Shown: positions 1 through 5,718, counted from the first letter of the stretch. The stretch: 9,171 bases of DNA from Methylococcaceae bacterium (GCA_012026715.1 VEPB01000419.1:1-9171); one strand, 5' to 3'. Made by a program: numbers and translations. Notes: a model not told the origin generated them from the sequence alone.

Positions 1-490
1 CTTCGAGTTGTTTACGGGTTTCCGGAAAGGCAACGCCCAAGGCCGATCCCTGCGTCGCCGGCTTGACGACCAGCGACGCACCGAGTTCTGCCTCGGCGCG
101 CCGGGCCGCAGACTCGATACCCTCGGAGCGGCGAGTCAGCACATCCCGCGCGACCGGCAGACCGGCTCTCCGGAACAGCTCTTTGGCCAGTGACTTGTCC
201 ATGGCGCATGCACTCGCACGGACACCGCTGCCCACATAGGGATAGCCCAGTATCTCCAACAACCCCTGAAAGCTCCCGTCTTCGCCAGGCGGCCCGTGGA
301 GTACCGGAAACACCGCATCGACCCGGTGCAGCCGCAGGCCCTCGGCAATGCTGCCGTCAAGTTCCAGCAGCACGGTATTGGGGAAGTTGAACCGCAGCGC
401 ATCGGCGACACAGCGGCCCGATACCCGGGAAACCTCGGCCTCGGCGGAAGAGCCGCCACAGACGACGACGATATTGGGATTTTCGCGCAT
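1..490 (-). CDS. ddl: D-alanine--D-alanine ligase, N-terminal part (runs off left edge)
   Basis: This ATP-grasp enzyme joins two D-alanines in the cytoplasm to make the D-Ala-D-Ala dipeptide of peptidoglycan. The first 163 residues are visible; the C-terminal half lies outside the window. Seen: a glycine-rich N-terminal strand with SAEAEVS (residues 15-21, family SAExEVS, catalytic Glu17), then VLHGPPGEDGSFQGLLE (63-79), the family signature HGxxGEDGxxQGLLE. YVGSGV and AMDK follow at 85-99. The ATP-grasp loop KPATQGSALGV (143-153) differs from the usual KPxxEGSSxGV: Gln replaces Glu and Ala the second Ser. The ATG at 490 is the first possible start, because an in-frame TGA lies four codons upstream. 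A GGAG sits 12 bases before it, which is rather far. The decayed LysE gene ends 33 bases upstream. It could be an isolated Ddl or a Ddl-like paralogue; the missing half would decide. Confidence 0.9.
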   Translation of the reverse strand, partial: MRENPNIVVVCGGSSAEAEVSRVSGRCVADALRFNFPNTVLLELDGSIAEGLRLHRVDAVFPVLHGPPGEDGSFQGLLEILGYPYVGSGVRASACAMDKSLAKELFRRAGLPVARDVLTRRSEGIESAARRAEAELGASLVVKPATQGSALGVAFPETRKQLE

Positions 491-523
491 AGATATGGGT
501 CACTCCGATAGTTCAAACCGGGC

Positions 524-720
524 CTACAGCGCCAGCGCCGCGGCAAGGATGTGGACATAGCAGCCGGCGGAAACCCCCAGCGCCGCCACCATCCTCGCCC
601 GCCGGCGCTGCGGGCGGCGATGTAGAGCGTATCCGGCCCCGGCGTGATGTTGAGCAGCAGGCTGGAGGCGATAAGCAGCGGCAGGTCGTGACTGCCCGCC
701 ACGAGGCTAGGGGCTGTCAT
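524..720 (-). pseudogene. LysE/RhtB-family amino-acid exporter remnant, frameshifted and truncated
   Basis: LysE/RhtB proteins are inner-membrane exporters of amino acids of about 200 residues with five or six helices. From the ATG at 720 the frame reads a first hydrophobic segment followed by NITPGPDTLYIAARSAGG, the family's N-terminal signature (TPGPxxLxxxxxS). At about 592-600 the reading moves to another frame, where it continues MVAALGVSAGCYVHILAAAL, the expected family sequence after the first helix. It then meets TAG at 524-526. Only about 65 of some 200 residues are left and two frames are needed, so no working transporter can be made. The ddl start lies 33 bases beyond the stop, so ddl may once have been downstream in the same transcript. 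The family match is strong; the exact indel base is not resolved. Confidence 0.8.
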
Positions 721-798
721 CGTGATTTCCCGGGAGGACAAGCCAGTTCACAGGACTGTTAGCTTCGATGAGTCCACGAGGATTCGCCTCGCCAAATG

Positions 799-891
799 CG
801 TAGGTTGGGTTAGCGGCTCCATCACTAACCCGACGATATCTCGGGAATGTTGGGTTACGGCGCGAAAAGCCGCGCTGGAACCCAACCTACG
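799..891. repeat. Dispersed palindromic element with GTAGGTTGGGTT ends
   Basis: The ends are a perfect 13-base inverted repeat, CGTAGGTTGGGTT (799-811) and AACCCAACCTACG (879-891). Nested inside are GGGTTAG/CTAACCC (807-813 and 825-831), CCCGA/TCGGG (829-833 and 841-845), and a second GTTGGGTT arm (849-856) able to compete for the right-hand arm. The transcript could therefore fold in more than one way. I recognise this core as one that recurs many times in the intergenic regions of several proteobacterial genomes, including methanotrophs; I do not know an agreed name or a proven function. It lies just beyond the stop of the degP region and may act as a 3' stem-loop for it. No coding potential is supported here. 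Confidence 0.75.
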
Positions 892-924
892 ACTCTGTTC
901 ATCACGGATATCGAACCGCGGAAA

Positions 925-1410
925 CTACCCAAGCTCGATCGGCACATACATTCGCGCCTTGCCGCGCTGGATCAGCAGGGCCGCGTGCTTTTCGACCTTG
1001 GCGGCAAGGTCACGCAGTTGTTCCGGGGCGGTGACCGCCTGCCCGTTAACCGCCAGAACCACATCCCCCGGACGCACTCCCGCCCGCGCCGCCGCGCCGG
1101 TGACCCGCTCCACCAGCAGGCCACCGGCTTCGCCCTGAATCAGGGATTCCGGGTCGGCCGGCCGCACCGCCAGTCCGAACACGCCCTTGCCAGGCTCGCC
1201 GGACACGGTGGCAACCTGTTCCTGTTCGACCCATTCGGCGACCTTCACCGGAATTTCCAGCTCGGCACGGTCCCGCAGCACCACAACGTTGGCATCGCTA
1301 CCCGGCTGCAGCTGGGCCACCAGGGGCGGCAACTGCCCGGAGTGCTGAATCACCGTACCGTTCACCTTGAGGATGACGTCCCCCGGTTTGACGCCCGCCT
1401 TGGCCGCCGG
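925..1410 (-). pseudogene. DegP/MucD protease, C-terminal part (rest of PDZ1 plus PDZ2), out of frame with its N-terminal part
   Basis: This is the second half of the protease gene that begins at 2345. From about 1410 the frame reads PAAKAGVKPGDVILKVNG, the end of a first PDZ domain, then a linker and a second PDZ domain recognisable from GLLVERVTGAAARAGVRPGD and VVLAVNGQAV. It ends at a TAG (925-927), giving about 161 residues. Joined to the 311 residues encoded upstream, the total is close to the usual 450-475 residues of DegP-type proteins, so only a few bases are wrong. A GTG at 1365 overlaps the TGA that ends the upstream frame (GTGA), so coupled re-initiation is conceivable. It would yield only the second PDZ domain plus a scrap of the first, with no signal peptide. 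Assembly error is an alternative to real mutation. Confidence 0.8.
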
Positions 1411-2345
1411 GGCACGGAGCTCACCAGCGCCCCCGCCGGCTTGGTCAGTCCGAAGGATTCCGCCAACTGCTGATTGAGGTCCTGAATTCCGACGCCGAGG
1501 CGGCCGCGGCTGACCTTGCCAACTGCGAGCAATTGCTGCTCGACCCGCATCGCCACGTCGATGGGAATGGCGAAGGAAACACCCTGATAGCCACCGCTGT
1601 GGGTGTAAATCTGCGAGTTGATGCCGATGACTTCGCCCTTCAGGTTGAACAGCGGCCCTCCGGAATTGCCGGGATTCACGGCCACGTCGGTCTGAATGAA
1701 GGGAACGTAGTTTTCGTCCGGCAGCGAGCGGGATTTCGCCGACACGATGCCGGCGGTCACCGTGTTTTCGAATCCGAACGGCGAACCGATGGCCAGCACC
1801 CAGTCGCCGACACCGGTGCGGGCCGGGTCGCCCAGCCGCACCGTCGGCAGGTCGCTCGCCTCGATCTTCAGTACCGCCGTATCGGTGGCTTTGTCGATAC
1901 CAACCACCTTACCCTGGTACTCCCGCCGATCGGTCAGCTTGACCGTGACTTCCGCAGCCCCATCGACCACGTGGGCATTGGTGATGATGACGCCATCGTT
2001 GTGCACGATGAAACCGGAACCGGTCCCCAGCCTCGGCCGACCATGGGACGGCGGCGGTGGTCCGAAGCGGCGGAAAAACTCCTGGTCGGGGTCGTGCGGA
2101 TCCGGCTCGGGCGCGCCCCGTTCGCGTTCCTCGTCGGCTCGGGTGACGCTGATGTTGACGACGGCGGGCCCCTGCTCGTTGACGATGCTGGCGAAGTTGG
2201 GCAGCGCGATGCCGACCGACGAAGCGGCTTCCTCGGCCGCCGCGGTATTAATCCAGGGCCGATCAAGGCGAACGCTATCCGCTATGAGCAATCCGATGGC
2301 GATGGCGACAGAAGCGACGGAACGGCGGTGATACTTCTGCTTCAT
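1362..2345 (-). CDS. degP: DegP/MucD-family periplasmic serine protease, N-terminal part, frame broken in PDZ1
   Basis: HtrA proteases degrade or refold damaged periplasmic proteins. The start at 2345 is chosen for the GGAG six bases upstream; an ATG five codons earlier lacks one. Residues 1-37 form a signal peptide or anchor: basic MKQKYHRR, a hydrophobic stretch from about 10 to 25, then an AAA-EE junction. The trypsin-like domain is complete: His125 in TNAHVVDGA, Asp155 in TDTAVLK, Ser228 in NPGNSGGPLF. A proline-rich stretch (96-104) takes the place of the LA loop region. PDZ1 begins after RGRLGVGIQDL (281-290) and reads GALVSSV (305-311). There the expected turn (about ten bases) is missing and the frame runs into 16 unrelated residues before TGA, giving 327 residues. 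A product with an intact protease domain but no complete PDZ domain would be made. The symbol refers to the family; mucD/htrA naming is equally possible. Confidence 0.85.
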   Translation of the reverse strand: MKQKYHRRSVASVAIAIGLLIADSVRLDRPWINTAAAEEAASSVGIALPNFASIVNEQGPAVVNISVTRADEERERGAPEPDPHDPDQEFFRRFGPPPPSHGRPRLGTGSGFIVHNDGVIITNAHVVDGAAEVTVKLTDRREYQGKVVGIDKATDTAVLKIEASDLPTVRLGDPARTGVGDWVLAIGSPFGFENTVTAGIVSAKSRSLPDENYVPFIQTDVAVNPGNSGGPLFNLKGEVIGINSQIYTHSGGYQGVSFAIPIDVAMRVEQQLLAVGKVSRGRLGVGIQDLNQQLAESFGLTKPAGALVSSVPRRPRRASNRGTSSSR

Positions 2346-2356
2346 AACTTTCTCCA
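2346..2356 (-). promoter_or_regulatory. Ribosome binding site of the DegP-type gene
   Basis: On the minus strand GGAG (2355-2352) lies six bases before the ATG at 2345. It selects that start over the in-frame ATG at 2360, which has no comparable site. Confidence 0.65.
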
Positions 2357-2372
2357 ACATATGATGATTCTT

Positions 2373-2388
2373 GAGCCGGCACCGGCTC
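2373..2388. repeat. Short inverted repeat in the degP leader region
   Basis: GAGCCGG and CCGGCTC (2373-2379 and 2382-2388) form a perfect 7-base dyad with a two-base centre, 28 bases before the degP-type start. It lies in the 204-base gap after the methyltransferase stop. It could be an operator or a short leader hairpin; the sequence alone does not say. I see no convincing sigma-70 or sigma-E promoter in the gap, although GGAACC occurs near 2511-2516 on the minus strand. Confidence 0.35.
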
Positions 2389-2549
2389 CGCTTTAGGAAG
2401 CGCCGCGTCGGTCAGCGTTTCCGTTTCATTCAAGTCTGGTGCCGCGAACTCAACGTCCGCGACCACCAGGAGGACACCTCTGTTGCCTTCGCGCACGGTT
2501 GCCATCAGCCGGTTCCTACGATTCTCCAGATTGACACACGCAGCATTCC

Positions 2550-3395
2550 TCAGCCCGCGACCCTGCCAGCCCCCTTCCTGCCCACATACAACAAGTGAAT
2601 TCCCGCCCCCAGCAAGCTCGGGTCTCTGGCGGTATCGACGATGACGCTCATTGCGGCCCGGTAGGCTGCCGGCTCGGCCAGCGCCATTTCCGCCAGATGC
2701 TGGGCATGGGGAGCCGCGAAACCGGTGTCGCCGAGCAACTCCTCGGTCACCAGACCGTGGCTCTGCAAAAACGGGGTGACCTCGTTGGGGTAGACGCCAT
2801 TGCCGGCATCGAAGCGGCCCGGCACATCGTTGAAAAACACGCCGTCGTCCAGCAACCGGGCCACGAATTCAGGATTCGCCAAGTGCCGGCGCTCGTCGGC
2901 GAACGCCAGAGTCCGGCGCAGGTAGCTGTAGACCGTCATGAAGGCAACGAAGGCCGGCGCTCCCGGCTTCAGTACCCGCACCAGTTCGGCGGCCGCATGC
3001 TCGCGGTCGGCCGGTTCGGTGAGGTGGTAGAAGGGGCCAAGGCACAGCACCGCATCGAAAGACTCATCGGCGAAAACCGCCAAGTCGCTGGCGTCGCAGA
3101 TCCGAATTCCCTCCACGCGTTCCCCCACGCCCGCTTCGGCGATCCTTTCCCGGGCGATGGTCAGCAACTCGCCGGACAGATCGGCGAGCACCACGCGGTA
3201 ACCCTGCTGCGCCAGCCAGATGGTGTGACGGCCGGTTCCCCCGCCCAGATCGAGAATGCGGCCGCAGCGCGGCAGATGCTTGGTTAGCGCGTCGCAGGTC
3301 ACCAGCCACTCGCTCACCCCTTCGGGCCGATCGAGCCGGTTCCATTCCCGTTCGCCGTAGGCGGCGTAGTAGCTACGCACCCGATTTTTGGTCAT
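2550..3395 (-). CDS. Class I SAM-dependent methyltransferase, substrate unknown
   Basis: This 281-residue cytoplasmic protein transfers a methyl group from S-adenosylmethionine. Seen: SAM-binding motif I ILDLGGGTG (residues 47-55), an acidic residue ending strand 2 in VVLADLS (Asp72), and CDASDL (100-105) in the motif II region. SFDAVLCLGPFYHLTE (112-127) matches the strand-4 motif of the Methyltransf_11/25 group. LVRVLKPGAPAFVAF (138-152) is the usual post-motif segment. The C-terminal third, including YPNEVTPFLQSHGL, is typical of small-molecule methyltransferases of this fold. The ATG at 3395 is chosen because it lies 22 bases after the stop of the aminotransferase, whereas an open reading extension to 3470 would overlap that gene in a frame that does not look coding. 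The short gap suggests translation from the aminotransferase mRNA. The substrate cannot be read from the sequence. Confidence 0.87.
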   Translation of the reverse strand: MTKNRVRSYYAAYGEREWNRLDRPEGVSEWLVTCDALTKHLPRCGRILDLGGGTGRHTIWLAQQGYRVVLADLSGELLTIARERIAEAGVGERVEGIRICDASDLAVFADESFDAVLCLGPFYHLTEPADREHAAAELVRVLKPGAPAFVAFMTVYSYLRRTLAFADERRHLANPEFVARLLDDGVFFNDVPGRFDAGNGVYPNEVTPFLQSHGLVTEELLGDTGFAAPHAQHLAEMALAEPAAYRAAMSVIVDTARDPSLLGAGIHLLYVGRKGAGRVAG

Positions 3396-3417
3396 CTGTC
3401 CGGTCGAAGGCCGCCGG

Positions 3418-4590
3418 TCAGGCGGTTTTTTGGTAAGCCCGGAACCGCCGCAGCTGCTGGATCGCCTCATCCAGCACCACGTCCTCCTTGGCGAAGCAGA
3501 ACCGGATCAGCCTTTCCCCGCCATTGCCCTGGTAGAACGCGGAACCGGGAACCCCGGCGACTCCGGCCTGATGCAGCAGCGCCAGCGCCGCCGTCTTGGC
3601 ATCCGGATAGCCGAAGGCGCCGACGTCCGCCAGCACGTAATAGGCGCCCTGGGGCACGATGGGCAGCATCCCCGCGGCTTCGATCCCGGCACAGATCCGG
3701 TCGCGCTTCGACTGATATTTGTCCCGGTAGCGCTGAACCTCCTCCAGCGATTCCCGCAAACCTGCCAAAGCGCCGAACTGCAACGGCGTTGGGGCACACA
3801 CATAAAGCAGGTCGGCCACCAGATTGATGGCGCGCGCCAGCGGTTCCGCCGCTACCGCGTAACCGATCCGCCAGCCGGTGATGCTGAAGGTCTTGGAGAA
3901 TCCGAGGATGCTGACGCTGCGTTCCCGCAACCGGCCGACGGTGGCCGGGGAAATGTGACGTCGCCCGTCGTAGACGATGGACTCGTAGATTTCGTCGGCG
4001 ATGACCAGCAGATCGTGGTCGCGGGCAACCCGGTCCACGATCACCAGTTCTTCGATGCTGAACATCTTGCCGCTGGGATTGGCCGGGGTGCACAGGACGA
4101 TGGCGCGGGTGTTGGGCCGCAACGCCTCGCGCAGCCGGGCTTCGTCGAGGCGGAAAGCCGGCGCTTCCAGGGTGAGGAACTGGGGTTCCAGGCCTTGCAG
4201 CACGAGGGTATTGAGGTGGTAACCGTAGTAGGGCTCCAGCAGCAGGATGCCGTCGCCCGGATTCAGCAGCGCCGTCAGGGTCGCCGCAAAGGCGCCGGTG
4301 GTTCCCGCCGTCACCACGATTTCGCTGTCCGGGTCGACCGTCAGGCCGTTGTCGCGCTCGAGCTTGGCGGCGATCGCCTCCCGCAACGGCCGGATGCCTT
4401 CGGAGGAGGCGTAGCTGTTGCGGTTGTCGAGAATGGCAGCGATCGCCGCATGCTTGACCGCATCCGGCGGCGGCAGATCGCCCAGCCCCTGGCCGAGATT
4501 GATGCCGCCAACCCGCTCGCATTCGCGGGTCATGTAGCGGATGTCGGAAGGCTGAAGACCGGCGATACGACGGGATAGCTGGAAAGTCAT
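3418..4590 (-). CDS. PLP-dependent class I/II aminotransferase (aspartate aminotransferase fold)
   Basis: This 390-residue cytoplasmic enzyme moves an amino group between an amino acid and a 2-oxo acid using pyridoxal phosphate. Seen in order: NLGQGLGDLPPPD (31-43), the substrate-side glycine loop; YASSEGIRPLREAIA (60-74); the cofactor loop TAGTTGA (94-100); CTPANPSGK (167-175) with Asn171; ADEIYE (198-203) with Asp199 for the pyridine nitrogen; FSKTFSITGWRIGY (231-244) with Schiff-base Lys233 and phosphate-binding Arg241; and RFCF (363-366) with the carboxylate-binding Arg363. All essential residues are present and the length is normal. The ATG at 4590 follows GGAA by eight bases and starts with the family's usual N-terminus. 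Likely the first gene of an operon with the methyltransferase. Members use aspartate, methionine, aromatic or other substrates, and the specificity cannot be fixed here. Confidence 0.92.
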   Translation of the reverse strand: MTFQLSRRIAGLQPSDIRYMTRECERVGGINLGQGLGDLPPPDAVKHAAIAAILDNRNSYASSEGIRPLREAIAAKLERDNGLTVDPDSEIVVTAGTTGAFAATLTALLNPGDGILLLEPYYGYHLNTLVLQGLEPQFLTLEAPAFRLDEARLREALRPNTRAIVLCTPANPSGKMFSIEELVIVDRVARDHDLLVIADEIYESIVYDGRRHISPATVGRLRERSVSILGFSKTFSITGWRIGYAVAAEPLARAINLVADLLYVCAPTPLQFGALAGLRESLEEVQRYRDKYQSKRDRICAGIEAAGMLPIVPQGAYYVLADVGAFGYPDAKTAALALLHQAGVAGVPGSAFYQGNGGERLIRFCFAKEDVVLDEAIQQLRRFRAYQKTA

Positions 4591-4734
4591 GAGTGTTCCA
4601 TGGTTGGAATCGGCACGATCCGCCGAAGGCAAATCGCAAGAACCAGGCGTGGAAGCGGAAATCCGGCGATCCACCCGGGATTGGCAACGATCACAGGGAA
4701 AATGACAGCAAATCCAGGGCCAGCCGTGCCTGAA

Positions 4735-4769
4735 GCGAGGTGTGTCCGGATACCTCGAACACACCTCGC
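4735..4769. repeat. Perfect 11-base inverted repeat
   Basis: GCGAGGTGTGT (4735-4745) is matched exactly by ACACACCTCGC (4759-4769) around a 13-base loop. No T-run follows on either strand, so it is not a standard intrinsic terminator. It lies 145 bases before the aminotransferase start and may be an operator, an mRNA stem or the relic of a mobile element end. Confidence 0.6.
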
Positions 4770-4806
4770 CCAAGCGCGCCTATTTCCCTGTTTGCCTGCC
4801 GATTCA

Positions 4807-4828
4807 GCCTCACGGGTGCCCGCGAGGC
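4807..4828. repeat. Compact inverted repeat, 10-base arms with one mismatch
   Basis: GCCTCACGGG (4807-4816) and CCCGCGAGGC (4819-4828) pair at nine of ten positions across a two-base centre. Neither strand has a T-run behind it. It is part of a run of three hairpins within 145 bases. Confidence 0.5.
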
Positions 4829-4854
4829 AGCAGAAGAGATTCAGCCATGTTGAT

Positions 4855-4877
4855 TCGCGGGCATCACCAGCCCGCGA
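4855..4877. repeat. Perfect 8-base inverted repeat
   Basis: TCGCGGGC (4855-4862) and GCCCGCGA (4870-4877) pair exactly around the seven-base loop ATCACCA. It lies just past the stop codons of the decayed coding fragments at 4890 and 4898 as read on the minus strand, so it could be the stem of an old terminator. No T-run is present. Confidence 0.5.
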
Positions 4878-4889
4878 TTCAGTATCAGG

Positions 4890-4982
4890 TTATTGCATCA
4901 ACACGCGGGCGCGGTCGGCGCAGGCCTCCTGACGATCAAGGGCGGCGAGGAACTCGGGCTGCCGGATCTCGTTGGCGCGTAT
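4890..4982 (-). pseudogene. Short orphan 3' coding remnant, family unknown
   Basis: One minus-strand frame reads IRANEIRQPEFLAALDRQE (residues 1-19), then ACADRARVLMQ, and stops at TAA (4890-4892). Almost every third codon position is G or C, as expected of real coding sequence in this genome, and more so than in the overlapping HlyD frame. The frame is closed by a TGA a short way upstream and has no start, so it can only be the tail of a gene whose front is gone. I do not recognise the family. It joins the HlyD remnant at about 4985-5010, which looks like a deletion junction. Chance open reading is a real alternative. Confidence 0.3.
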
Positions 4983-5299
4983 CCGGGGCTGCTTGCATCT
5001 CTGACGACGAAAAGCTCATCGCCCTTGTGCATCAGCGGCCCTGCACCGACGCGCACATCAAGCACCGTACCGGCAGTGGGCGGAACGATACGGATGGCAC
5101 CCGCGGAGGGAACCAGCAATCCGGCGCCAGGGGTTCGCTGGGTGTATTCGCCGAAGAACAGCAGGACGAGAATGAGGGCCGCGAAGGCGCCGGCACCGGC
5201 GTTGAGGCACCTGATGGGGACAGAGCGCGCCAACACGACGGCGCCATCGGTATTGTCGAGCTGCGCTATAAGCGCTTCGTCGCGGAACAACGAATCCAT
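4898..5299 (-). pseudogene. HlyD/membrane-fusion secretion adaptor, N-terminal remnant
   Basis: HlyD-type adaptors link an inner-membrane ABC exporter to an outer-membrane channel; this subgroup usually serves bacteriocin or peptide export. From the ATG at 5299 the frame reads MDSLFRDEALIAQ, the typical opening of that subgroup. A single membrane helix follows (about 32-50, ending FFGEYTQR), then GLLVPSAGAIRIVPPTAGTV (61-80) and GDELFVV (93-99), the first half of the lipoyl/biotinyl-like domain. Similarity ends near residue 100. The frame runs on through low-complexity residues to a stop at 4898, giving 133 residues instead of about 400. The helical hairpin and beta-barrel are missing, and no ABC exporter is in the window. 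It is therefore a truncated, probably non-functional gene. Its start overlaps the end of the small ORF at 5266-5502. Confidence 0.75.
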
Positions 5300-5502
5300 T
5301 CGTGGAGAGTCCTGGTGGGCGCTAACAGGAACCCGTGGCGGCGGCCCTTGCCGCGGCGCAGTGTTACGGCAGATCGTGACGGAGCGCGCCGGAGAATCTC
5401 GCCGACAGATTGATGCTTGCGAAATTTCTGTGCCCGCCGCGCCAAACCCCATGCGGCGATGTCGTCAGCCGGAAGATCGAACTCCGGAAGAAACCTTGCC
5501 AT
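5266..5502 (-). CDS. Small hypothetical protein, 78 residues, upstream of the HlyD remnant
   Basis: The best support is the start: AAGGAG lies seven bases before the ATG at 5502, one of the strongest ribosome binding sites in the window. The product begins MARFLPEFDLPADDIAAWG and is then strongly basic (AQKFRKHQ, ILRRAPSRS, LRRGKGRR). It has no membrane segment and no double-glycine leader site. The last 34 bases overlap the start of the HlyD-type frame, an arrangement expected of translationally coupled genes, so it may have been the first gene of that secretion locus. I do not recognise a family. The C-terminal half may be out of its original frame, given the decay next door. A precursor peptide, an immunity-type protein or a remnant are all possible. 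Confidence 0.4.
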   Translation of the reverse strand: MARFLPEFDLPADDIAAWGLARRAQKFRKHQSVGEILRRAPSRSAVTLRRGKGRRHGFLLAPTRTLHEWIRCSATKRL

Positions 5503-5525
5503 CCCAATACTCCTTGTTGTGTGAG

Positions 5526-5533
5526 TCACGTGA
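5526..5533. promoter_or_regulatory. TCACGTGA palindrome upstream of the small ORF
   Basis: A perfect 8-base palindrome lies about 24 bases before the start at 5502, close to its ribosome binding site. It could be a regulator half of a larger site or chance; no further symmetry extends from it. Confidence 0.25.
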
Positions 5534-5669
5534 TTGCGACGAGGCAATCCCAACGCCACACACTCCCGGAGATTGAGAACCCACCCAATAGTGCCAGCAT
5601 CCCTGTGGGTGGCAACCGGCAAGATTTTTCCACTGCCCCGTTCGATCCGCCGGAGAGCGCACCAATGGA

Positions 5670-5718
5670 TGCTGACTGGCACACACGTCAGCAACACCGC
5701 GGTGTTGACTGATCAACA
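5670..5718. promoter_or_regulatory. Cluster of three interlocking dyads, operator-like
   Basis: Three perfect inverted repeats interlock within 49 bases. They are TGCTGAC/GTCAGCA (5670-5676 and 5687-5693), CAACACCG/CGGTGTTG (5692-5707, no spacer), and TGTTGA/TCAACA (5703-5708 and 5713-5718). The motif CAACA or its complement recurs in alternating orientation, as in operators where dimers bind side by side. It lies in the 260-base gap between the stop of the gene at 5763 and the small ORF at 5502, about 170 bases before the latter on the minus strand. Alternative RNA stems are the other reading. Regulation is an inference. Confidence 0.4.

Larger units (their letters stand above)
4591..4889. 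other. Gene-free stretch upstream of the aminotransferase, with three inverted repeats
   Basis: I see no supported gene. Open frames on the plus strand have no ribosome binding site and no recognisable family. The stretch should hold the promoter of the minus-strand aminotransferase, but no good -35/-10 pair stands out on that strand. The notable content is three hairpin-forming repeats between 4735 and 4877, annotated separately. Confidence 0.5.

Noticed and set aside
1533..2396. Long plus-strand open frame opposite the degP-type gene
   Set aside because: Antisense shadow of a gene with clear catalytic motifs; typical of GC-rich DNA, with no family resemblance.
2275..2505. Minus-strand open frame of 76 codons beginning MATVREGNRGVLL upstream of and overlapping the degP-type gene
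   Set aside because: Its start has only a weak AGGA, it overlaps the degP start in another frame, and its third codon positions are much less GC-rich than those of the neighbouring genes.
3396..3470. N-terminal extension of the methyltransferase up to 3470
   Set aside because: It would overlap the end of the aminotransferase, has no family match, and a reasonable ATG lies at 3395, just after that gene's stop.
3388..4578. 396-codon plus-strand open frame opposite the aminotransferase
   Set aside because: Antisense shadow; the minus-strand frame carries all the PLP-enzyme residues and this one has none of any family.
4742..5413. Plus-strand open frames across 4600-5576
   Set aside because: Mostly antisense to the HlyD remnant and small ORF, low in hydrophobic periodicity, and without ribosome binding sites or motifs.
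5521..5640. sigma-54-like TGGCAC upstream of the small ORF on the minus strand
   Set aside because: The required TTGC box at the proper distance is missing.
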